Of a stretch of DNA of 64,000 nt, positions 56,350 to 64,000 are shown piece by piece. Below the pieces are notes generated by a model. The model searched no databases and was not told the origin of the DNA. It was given only the letters and a program-made list of their open reading frames with translations. A program made the translations under genes and the position numbers. The DNA is from Rhododendron vialii (taxonomy: Eukaryota; Streptophyta; Magnoliopsida; Ericales; Ericaceae). The stretch spans positions 2,360,001 to 2,424,000 of the forward strand of contig NC_080561.1 of NCBI RefSeq assembly GCF_030253575.1, read 5' to 3'. Numbering within the stretch: position 1 is the stretch's first letter; each line of letters begins with the position of its first letter.

Positions 56350-56506
56350 ACATTGCTATTGCTCCCTATCTTGCATCCCTATGCTTTCATTCCTTAGCAA
56401 TTTCCTCCCCTATTGCCACCGCCTCTTTTTTCTCCCATTGAAACTCTGCTATCCCATTCTATAGATTTTTTTGTTCGGCAATCCATTCTGAAGATAATAC
56501 TGAAAA

Positions 56507-57871
56507 ATGTATCAAATTACCTTTCTCCTCATCCTCTTCTTCTTTGTTGGGCAACTTCCTTCAACAATTGGAGATATCCAAACGGTAACAATCTCCTCAG
56601 ACTCTCGTCGCACCATCTTTTTTAAAGATTTCTGTTTCGATCTCACAGGTCATGTCTCCCTCAATGTCTCCAGTGTCTCGATCACCACCACCTCTACCAC
56701 CCCAATAAACACCTCACGTATAGGTTTCTTCTTTGGTGATTTATATGCCCTTCAATATTATGGACTTGTGATATATTTTGAGGAAGGAAAAACATGCATT
56801 CTTGAGTCCCCCAACCTAATCCCAGGAGGTTTCGAACCCATAGCCACATTTGCAGAACTCTCACCTCCTCCCCATTCTTCCATAAGCAAAACCCTCCCCA
56901 TCCCTGCTTTCACTGTGAACAACAAAACCCGCCCCGTCCATTCACCAGACTATCTCGGTATCTATTTTTCGAACTGTGAGCCGAATACCTCGGTGTCAAT
57001 GCACGTTCACGTGGAAACCTATAACATCGATAGAAATGGCAAGGACTATCTTGAAGTCGGTAGAACTCAACTGCCAATAATCTACTTCATTTTTTCCATC
57101 CTTTACTTGTTGTTTCTGGCCTTGTGGGTATATGTATGCTACAAGAACAGGTCATTTGTTAGCAAGATACACATTCTTATGGCCATATTGGTCGTAATGA
57201 AATCGTTGAATCTATTTTTCGATGCAGAGGACAAACGCTACATCAAGGTCAGTGGAACCCCTCATGGATGGGACTTATGGTTTTATTTGTTCCGTTGTCT
57301 TCGAGCTCTGCTATTGCTAACCGTAATCATGTTGATTGGGAGTGGTTGGACAATCTTGAAACCAACTTTACATGCCAACGAGAAGAGAATCTTGGCATTT
57401 GGCGTAACAATTCAGGTTTTTGCTAGCGTAGCCCACGTTTATACGGATGAAACCGGCCCATCCAATAGCAACTACTTGTTCTTGACTCTGTTGTTATTGC
57501 TGGTCGATGTAATGGGCTTTATGATAGTTTTCGTTCCAATTGATTCGTCGATGCTGACACTCAAGGAAGGCGCGAGGACAGATAGAACTGCTGCACAGGA
57601 TCTGGGAATGATGAGACTTTTGGGATATTTTAACATATGTCTGTTTACGTTCTTGCAATTGAAGTGGGTTGCGTGGATTTCCGTCTCTTGGCTCATTATC
57701 CCTGATGGAGATTGTGGTATAGAGTGGTTGATTGTTACGATTGAAGAGACTATTGTCCTTGGATTTTACATTGCGATGTTTTATCTATTTCGGCCTAGGG
57801 AGCAAAATGAGTATTTTGTTGTTCAAGACGAAGAGATGGTTCTTGCAACGATTCGGAGAGAGATTGCTTAG
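56507..57871 (+). CDS. Lung-seven-transmembrane receptor family protein, array copy 4
   Basis: An intronless frame of 454 codons with a signal peptide (YQITFLLILFFFVGQLPSTI), an ectodomain with the conserved cysteines (FKDFCFDLTG, GKTCILESPN, YFSNCEPNTS) and seven membrane segments starting at LPIIYFIFSILYLLFLALW. TM3 has SGTPHGWDLWFYLFRCLRAL. It ends FVVQDEEMVLATIRREIA. Differences from copies 1 and 5 are mostly conservative and spread along the protein, as expected of a retained duplicate. The start matches the conserved ATG of the array. A membrane protein of the secretory pathway is expected. Intactness suggests function, but expression is not shown. Confidence 0.9.
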   Translation: MYQITFLLILFFFVGQLPSTIGDIQTVTISSDSRRTIFFKDFCFDLTGHVSLNVSSVSITTTSTTPINTSRIGFFFGDLYALQYYGLVIYFEEGKTCILESPNLIPGGFEPIATFAELSPPPHSSISKTLPIPAFTVNNKTRPVHSPDYLGIYFSNCEPNTSVSMHVHVETYNIDRNGKDYLEVGRTQLPIIYFIFSILYLLFLALWVYVCYKNRSFVSKIHILMAILVVMKSLNLFFDAEDKRYIKVSGTPHGWDLWFYLFRCLRALLLLTVIMLIGSGWTILKPTLHANEKRILAFGVTIQVFASVAHVYTDETGPSNSNYLFLTLLLLLVDVMGFMIVFVPIDSSMLTLKEGARTDRTAAQDLGMMRLLGYFNICLFTFLQLKWVAWISVSWLIIPDGDCGIEWLIVTIEETIVLGFYIAMFYLFRPREQNEYFVVQDEEMVLATIRREIA

Positions 57872-58382
57872 ACTTGAAATTTGGTTTATATATAGATTCG
57901 TGTGGTTAGACTTCATACGACCCGGTAAATTTGATGTGGGGATTTTCTTGACGAAGAGCTGAGAATTGTTGCTACTCGGGGGGAAAAAAACGCAAAAGAA
58001 CGGGAAATTGTTGAGATATATGTTATTTTATTCGTTTATTCAATCCAATTGGAAAAAAAAATTTGTGTAAGGTAATTGTTGTACAAATTTTATATGTTAT
58101 GTTCCATAGTTCTGTTTATCTCGAACTTTTAAACCCTGTTGTGCTTGATTTTTGCTTTCCATGTACTTGGTGAAAATTGAACATAAATGTCTTCCGAGTT
58201 GCATTCTTGATCATTATTGAATTAGTACTTAGCATCTTGAAATAACGATCGAAACAACGCCAACCATTCAGTAGTTTCTCCCAACCAAGCAGAGGCGTAA
58301 AGGTAATAATGGAAACAAAATTGGAAAATCGTATCCAGTATAACAAGAAATATTTTAGTCATTTTAAAATTTTTAATAATAA
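57872..58382. repeat. 3' part of array unit 4
   Basis: It contains the conserved ttgatgtggggattttcttg then acgaagagctg block after the stop and AT-rich unit sequence (tgttattttattcgtttatt). No gene. Confidence 0.6.
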
Positions 58383-58765
58383 GGATCCTTTTGTTTCGAG
58401 GTAAAATGTTTTCTACGAAAAATGTTTTTTCAAAAAACAAACTTCAAACTTTTATTTTCCGGTGTTTGGTTGGCACTAGAAAAATATTTTTAGAAATCGA
58501 CAATATAGTGTAAAGAGAGAGGGGGGTTTAAACAGTGGAGAGATCTGAGAATATTGGAATTGAACGTTGATCAGGACTGACGATCAACAAAACTTAGCAG
58601 TGAGAATTGTAGTAAAAGACAGCGGGTTCATTTCAAAAAATAACTTACGAAAGATTTAAGGGTAATTCATTTTTATGCAATTAATGTAAAATATTTTCCT
58701 TATTTTTTACACAACCAAACACCGAAAAATATGTAAAACATTTTACGCCCAAACAAACAAAGCCT
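58383..58765. mobile_element. TIR element, about 380 bp
   Basis: The left end ggatccttttgtttcgaggt then aaaatgttttctacg pairs with the complement of the right end, aggctttgtttgtttgggcg then taaaatgttttac. Both arms contain cggtgtttggttg. This end type is common in hAT-like plant MITEs. The target duplication is not clear. Confidence 0.6.
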
Positions 58766-60013
58766 AAATGTCAATCACCTCCATTAACGGCATTTAAGTT
58801 CTTTAAGTTTTATCACCACATTTGTTAAGTTCATTGGATTTAATTAGAATGATCCAAAAGTTAATTAGGTCTTGCGTTCTAGTACGATTTTATTCATTAT
58901 TGTGCGTTCCACTAGCCAAGAGTCAGAAAATTTAATTTTCTTTCAAGTCTGCAAAGGACAATGTAAAACTTTCAAGAACTTGTGCTCGTGCCTAGAGGCA
59001 CTTAATTATTCAAAAGCATTGACCTAAAATAATGTAAAACTGTTGGACACCATCATTTCTAAAATCCCTTCAAGCCACCCCGAGAGAAATAAACAAATTC
59101 CAAAGATCTTGGGCAAATCCAAAGAAGGCTTTCTTGTAAGTTCGTCACAAACTATTCCTAGATTCCAATACAACTAATGCCAGATAGCTGCTAAGAAGCA
59201 CTAGACAGAAAAAAATCCCTCACTCTTGATAGAACATGGAGAATCATAGAGAGTAAGAACGCTACAAGGAGGACGAATTTTTACAATATCAAATGTCAGT
59301 CACACAAACTATCCTAATGTCATATTGTTATTATCTAGGAGATCGACCTTGTTTTGTGCTTCTGAATGCTTACTTACAGCTCATTTTGCTATTTTGAAAG
59401 CTTATCGTTAGAACACTTTCTCGCGGGCAAGGATAGCTGTCCAAGGCTTTCGTCTCTCGACCGAAAAGAAGATTTCTTACTTACGAGCTACATACTTTCA
59501 GTGAGAAGGACATAGGTACGTAGCCTTGCTTACTTTCAGTTTTCATTGACCTGGGCCACGACGATCGAGCTACAGAGAAAAAGCTTTTGTGCAAGCTGGT
59601 TAGAATCAACCGGGGTGGTTTTTAAGTGTTTATTGACTTTTCTGGCTCTTCCTTATATATTACATAAGCCCTAAAGTAGGTAAGCCCGAAAGCCGAACTC
59701 AGCAACTAAGTAGTTCACTACCCCTCTTCTTCTGGTGTATCATCCGCGGAAATATTAATGGTAAAAGGGGGGGACTCAATGAGCTATGATATAACATGTC
59801 TATTGTGTCTTGAGTCTCCATCTTTATGAAAGGTTAACGGTTTGCCAAAAAAATTGTCCATTACATTAAAATAGAAAATAGTGCATGTGTTTTTATTTGG
59901 ACAACCTGATTTTGTGCTTCCAAATCTCGACTTTTACAGCTTTTTTTTCATCTTTACAAAAGGTTCAACGGTTTGCCCAAAAAGTGTCAATTATTAGAAA
60001 AGACTAAGTTTTT
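58766..60013. other. Upstream part of array unit 5, with a foreign block
   Basis: Array-type upstream sequence (ttcattattgtgcgttccac, cttgtgctcgtgcctagagg, caagccaccccgagagaaat) is interrupted at about 59399-59803 by a block absent from the other units, described separately. No gene is visible. Confidence 0.6.
59399..59803. other. Foreign insert of about 400 bp, possibly organellar
   Basis: In unit 1 the array sequence runs from ttttgctatttcgaac through ttttcacg to tctattgtgtc. Here attttgaaag is followed by about 400 bp unrelated to the other units and then by tctattgtgtcttgagtctc. The insert (ctttcgtctctcgaccgaaa, aagtaggtaagcccgaaagc, tagttcactacccctcttct) has a base composition and style like plant mitochondrial DNA. 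No gene of either organelle was identified in it, so the origin is a guess. Confidence 0.4.
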
Positions 60014-60173
60014 ATTGGGACAACTTTGTATTGCGCGTCTAAATCTTGACTTTTACTCTTTTTTTGACAATAGAAAAAAGCTGTAAAAGTCAGGATTTAG
60101 AAGCACAAAACGAGGTTAATCCTGATTTTTACAGCTGATACTGTTTATTTTGAGCCCTCTTCCACCTATATAA
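60014..60173 (+). promoter_or_regulatory. Promoter block of Lustr copy 5
   Basis: This is the best-preserved example of the block. An outer arm with ttgcgcgtctaaatcttgac is followed by aaaaaagctgtaaaagtcag then gatttagaagcacaaaac, then aatcctgatttttacagctg, then TATATAA at 60167-60173. Confidence 0.6.
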
Positions 60174-60335
60174 CCATCGATATTGCTCCTTGTCTTGCAT
60201 CCCTATGTCCTTCATTCCTTACCAATCTCCAACCCCATTGCCACCAGGCCTCTCTTTTTTCCCCTTTGCAACACCGCTGTCGCGTTCTACAAATTTTCTT
60301 GTTCGGTAATCCATTCTACGCATATCAACTAAAAA

Positions 60336-61727
60336 ATGCATCAAGTTACCTTTCTCTTCATCCTCTTCTTCATTCTTGTTGTCCAACTGATCCCCTCAAC
60401 AATTGGAGATATCAAAACGATGACGATCTCTTCAGACTCTCGTCACACCATCCTTTTCGGAGATTTTTGTTTCGATCTCACTGGTCATGTGTCTCTCACC
60501 GTCTCCAATGTCTCAATCACCACCACCTCTACAACCCCAATAAACTCCTCACGTATAGGTTTCTTCTATGGCGAGTTATACGCCCTCCAATATTATGGAT
60601 TTGTGGTACTTTTTCAAGAACGAAAAACATGCATTCTTGAGTCCCCCACCTTAATACCAGGAGGTTTCGCACCCATAGCCACATTTGCAGAACTCTCACC
60701 TCCTCCCCAATCTTCCATTAGCAAAACCCTCCCCATCCCTGCTTTTACTGTGAACAACGAAACCCGCCCCATCCATTCACCAGACCATCTCGGTATCTAT
60801 TTTTCCAATTGTGAGCCAAATACCTCTGTCTCAATGAACGTTCACGTAGAAACCTATAACATAGACCGAAATGGCAAGGACTATCTTGAAGTCGGTAGAA
60901 CTCAATTGCCAATGATCTACTTCATTTTTTCCGTCCTCTACTTGCCGTTTCTGGCCTTGTGGGCATTATCATGCTACAAGAACAGGTCGTTTGTTCGCAA
61001 GATACACATTCTAATGGCCATATTGGTCGTAATGAAATCGTTGAATCTACTTTTCGAGGCAGAGGACAAACAGTACATCAAGGTCAGTGGAACCCCTCAT
61101 GGATGGGACTTATGGTTTTATTTGTTCCATTTTCTTCGAGCTCTGCTATTGGTAATCGTAATCATGTTGATTGGGACTGGTTGGATGATCTTAAAACCAA
61201 CTTTACATGCAACCGACAAGAAAATCTTGGCTTTGGGCGTAACAATTCAGGTTTTTGCTAGCATAGCCCATGTTTACACCAATGAAACCGGCCCGTCCAA
61301 TAGCAACTACGTGTATTTGACTCTTGGGTTATTGCTGTTCGATTTGGTGGGCTTTATGATAGTTTTCGTTCCAATTGAGTCGTCCATGAAAACACTCAAG
61401 GAAGCCGCGAAGACAAATGGAACTGCTGCGCAGGATCTGGGAACAATGAGACTTTTGGGATATTTTAACAAAACTGTGTTTACGTTCTGGCAAGTGAAGT
61501 GGTTTGCGTGGATTTGGGTCTCTAGGCTCAGTATATTCTTTGATGAAGATTGTTGTTTAGAGTGGTTGATTGCTACGATTGAAGAGACTGTTTCCCTTGG
61601 ATTTTACATTGCAATGTTTTATCTGTTTCGGCCGAGGGAGCAGAATGAGTATTTTGTTGCTCTAGACGAAGAGACGGCTCTTGCTACGATTCAAAGAGAG
61701 TTTGATGAGATTTCAGATTCGGATTAA
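60336..61727 (+). CDS. Lung-seven-transmembrane receptor family protein, array copy 5
   Basis: An intronless frame of 463 codons: signal peptide (VTFLFILFFILVVQLIPSTI), ectodomain with the conserved cysteines (FGDFCFDLTG, RKTCILESPT, YFSNCEPNTS), seven membrane segments starting at LPMIYFIFSVLYLPFLALWA, and the TM3 hallmark SGTPHGWDLWFYLFHFLRAL. The TM6/TM7 loop is a little longer than in copy 1 (RLSIFFDEDCCLEWL). The tail extends past the usual RREF end to FDEISDSD because the stop seen in copies 1 and 3 is lost. It looks intact. The role is as for copy 1, inferred from the family only. Confidence 0.9.
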   Translation: MHQVTFLFILFFILVVQLIPSTIGDIKTMTISSDSRHTILFGDFCFDLTGHVSLTVSNVSITTTSTTPINSSRIGFFYGELYALQYYGFVVLFQERKTCILESPTLIPGGFAPIATFAELSPPPQSSISKTLPIPAFTVNNETRPIHSPDHLGIYFSNCEPNTSVSMNVHVETYNIDRNGKDYLEVGRTQLPMIYFIFSVLYLPFLALWALSCYKNRSFVRKIHILMAILVVMKSLNLLFEAEDKQYIKVSGTPHGWDLWFYLFHFLRALLLVIVIMLIGTGWMILKPTLHATDKKILALGVTIQVFASIAHVYTNETGPSNSNYVYLTLGLLLFDLVGFMIVFVPIESSMKTLKEAAKTNGTAAQDLGTMRLLGYFNKTVFTFWQVKWFAWIWVSRLSIFFDEDCCLEWLIATIEETVSLGFYIAMFYLFRPREQNEYFVALDEETALATIQREFDEISDSD

Positions 61728-62819
61728 TCATATCGGATTATATAAACATTCATGTGGTGAGACTTCGCTCGGTAAATTTGATGTGAGGATTTTCTTGATG
61801 AAGAGCTGGGAATTGGTGCAGTCCTCGGGTAAAAAAAACACAGAACTGGAAATTGTTGTGATATACTATGTTATTTCATGGTCAAGATTTAAGTGATGCT
61901 TTTTATGCGTTTATTCAGTCCAATTGAAAAAATGAAGTATGTAAGGTAATTGAACATGTATGTTCCATAGTTCTGTTTCTCTCAGAAATTTCTGAGTTTT
62001 TTTTAGTAGTTTCTCCCAACCAAGCAGAGGAATAAAGGTAATAATGAAAAAAAATTTGAAAATCGTTACCAATATAACGAGAAAGAACAACATATCACTT
62101 ACCAAAAGAAGGAATTGGAAATAGATCTCAACACGTATGATGCTTTGGCACAAATCCGAAAGATGTAATCTTCGCTGCGATGAGTTTAATCGGTGAAATT
62201 AGATCTAAGAGATACGAGGTTGTGCGTGTTGGTAAACAATCCGGTCTTCAAATTTTGCTGGCGCAAATCCGGGATATTCGACCATGGCCCAAGATGACAA
62301 AAGTTCGATCGAGGCAAAGAAGCGGAAATAATCGGCAACTGTTAAGCAGCTATGGAGGGGAGAGAGAGAGAGAGAGGTTGACGGTGGGGGAAAATCAGCA
62401 ATGTCTGGAGTCCCACGCCCAGTGGGGAATTCAGCAATAAATACGCCCATTCCCTTCTCTCCGCCGTTCCTCCAGACCCAAATTTAAATTGGAAATGGAT
62501 TTGGCGCCTTCCGTGCACTTACGGTATTCAACACTTTTTGTGGTTCACCACCCAGGGGCGGAAGGACATTGAGATAAAGGTGGGCAGCCGACCTCAAAAG
62601 TTGTCAAATTTTCATAAAGATAGATATAGTTTTTACCCTATTTTTACTAATTTGAATCTACTCTAAAATTTATTTTAAATAGAATCTCTACCCACAAAAT
62701 TCTCAAACATAGCGCTAGTGTGTTGGTTCCTCATAACAAATCAAGGGTTTCGTTCGCGACGATGTGATCTCTTCAGACTCTTCTCCTAAAGAGTAGGCTT
62801 CGAAATTGTATGTGTGACC
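61728..62819. other. 3' flank of the array
   Basis: It starts with the array's conserved 3' block (tttgatgtgaggattttctt, gatgaagagctgggaattgg) and the aatccgaaagatgtaat segment, and then leaves the array near 62300. A cccaggggcggaaggac start near 62552 resembles the end of another hAT-like element whose other end was not found. A ga-repeat (gagagagagagagag) lies near 62360. No gene. Confidence 0.5.
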
Positions 62820-63255
62820 TAGGGCTGTCCGCGGTCCGGATTGGACTAGATTGCTATGAATCCAATCCTAACTCGTGAATCACGGCTTTTAGAAAATATA
62901 ATCTATGTCTGAACCAAAAGTCATACAGTTCGGTTCTAATCCAATACGTTAGTCACGGTTCGGTTGCGGTTTTATCCACAGATTATATTCCATAAACACT
63001 AAATTGCAAATCCAACCAAAAAAATCAAATTCTTGTCACCAAAAAAACAATCATTACAATCTGTCATTATATCCAGCAAGGTTGCAACAAAATGAAGTAA
63101 AGTACACAAGTATTATCCAGAGTTCTAGATTAGTTACAGCAAGGCAGCAACCAAATGACTCCACCAATATAACATGCAAATTCTAGTCAAGTATTGTCCA
63201 AGTATTATCTACTTATTACATATTCCATAAAACCTAACAAAAACTAGCCAATTAG

Positions 63256-63495
63256 AGCCCGTTCCAGAAGTGAAAAAAAGTCCTTATTTTTTAAAAAGGC
63301 AATTTTAAGCTTAAAAATTATGGGTTTATTGAATTCTAAAAATATTCAATATGGATTTTAGTTGAAAAATCTCGATGAGATCTTTAATACGATGAAAAAA
63401 AAATTAAAAATTTATTTTTCATTTACATTATTTTTTAGATTGAAAATGTGAAATAAGCTACTTATTTTTTAAGAAGGTTTCTTGAACGGGGCCTT
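63256..63495. mobile_element. Small TIR element nested in the hAT element
   Basis: The ends gagcccgttccagaag and (complement) aggccccgttcaagaaac are inverted repeats. The interior has atggattttagttgaaaaat and ctcgatgagatctttaa, similar to tagattttatttgatagatc and tcattgagatctttt in the element after copy 1 (40976-41195). Confidence 0.55.
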
Positions 63496-63586
63496 AGTTT
63501 CACAAAACAAACAAAAAGTATCACATTAAGATAAAATTACTGAAAAAAATAAAATCAATTGGTAAAACTTATTATTGCTTACTATT

Positions 63587-63607
63587 ACACACACACACAC
63601 ACACACA

Positions 63608-63642
<35 letters not shown>
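63587..63642. repeat. (AC)n/(AT)n microsatellite
   Basis: An acacac run changes into tatatgtgtgtatatatat. It is a simple compound dinucleotide repeat within the hAT element. Confidence 0.95.
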
Positions 63643-64000
63643 TATTTTTAAATATTTCACTATCCGGTTCGGTTAATCCTCAGTTTCATGATGAAAATTC
63701 GTGGACCAAACCGTATTTCATGATTTTTCAATTTTCAAAGCCGTGTCCGGACCATTAATTCATAGATCCAATCCAAATGTCATGGATTGGTTCAGTCCGG
63801 TCCGGTTTCATGGTTCTCGATTTTTCCTAGAGAGCCCTAGTGTGACCAATGAATGCATGATAGTTTGGTTGTGTATATAGAGAAATATATTTTTGAAACC
63901 ATTACAAACAAGACTATCATCCATCGTTTTCAAAGTATGAAGAGTCGTCGGGGTTAATTGTAAATTGAAGCTACATTTTGTTATTAATATATATCTACTT

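Larger units (their letters stand above)
62820..63839. mobile_element. Non-autonomous hAT element, 1020 bp, 8-bp TSD
   Basis: Perfect 8-bp duplication gtgtgacc at 62812-62819 and 63840-63847. The termini tagggctgtc and (complement of the right end) tagggctctc match at 9 of 10 positions. The subterminal parts are rich in ggtccgg/ccggtccgg words. There is no transposase. An 8-bp duplication with short TIRs indicates hAT. A smaller TIR element and a microsatellite lie inside. Confidence 0.9.

Noticed and set aside
63587-63642. AC/AT repeat as a possible regulatory Z-DNA site
   Set aside because: It is a common plant microsatellite inside a transposon. Nothing links it to a gene.

Overview
This is a nuclear window from a flowering plant, probably a woody eudicot. 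The signs are intron-poor plant genes in AT-rich DNA, plant-type LINEs (ORF1, reverse transcriptase, zf-RVT, RNase H), Tat-lineage Ty3/gypsy elements with antisense extra ORFs, and many small TIR elements. The species cannot be fixed from the sequence. No rRNA gene, tRNA gene or CRISPR array was seen.

Left part (1-39 kb): almost entirely transposon territory. In order: the 3' part of a Tat-lineage element (1-5590); an unclassified repeat with a perfect hairpin; a 5'-truncated LINE whose middle is inverted (8.6-11.1 kb); a very short LTR (TRIM-like) element; a non-autonomous hAT-like element; a 2.8-kb LTR element with no coding capacity (12937-15727, TSD AAGCA); a solo LTR; several foldback or TIR elements; a LINE ORF1 remnant; and a nearly full-length 11.2-kb Tat-lineage element (22920-34087) with two 646-bp LTRs about 98% identical and a perfect 5-bp TSD. 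Two related LTR-like sequences in opposite orientation flank that element. A 5'-truncated LINE and small TIR elements follow.

Right part (39-62 kb): a tandem array of five intronless genes of the plant lung-seven-transmembrane-receptor (Lustr_7TM / GPR107-like) family, all on the + strand. Copies 1 (39617-40975), 4 (56507-57871) and 5 (60336-61727) look intact. Copy 2 (43496-44893) has lost the frame of its ancestral signal peptide. Copy 3 (48229-52880) is a pseudogene split by a very young 3.3-kb LTR element. The repeat unit includes a promoter block (a decayed palindrome plus a TATATAA box about 160 bp before the ATG) and a conserved 3' segment. A polyamine-oxidase (PAO5-like) pseudogene lies between copies 2 and 3.

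Because the array is repetitive, each copy supplies an empty-site control for insertions in the others. This dates several insertions relative to the duplications and shows target-site duplications clearly: a 9-bp TSD for a Mutator-like MITE, and 12- and 14-bp TSDs for two LINE tails. The two coding-free LTR elements (12.9-15.7 and 48.65-51.9 kb) share an internal domain but carry unrelated LTRs. The second still contains the first family's internal/LTR junction, which suggests LTR exchange between non-autonomous families.
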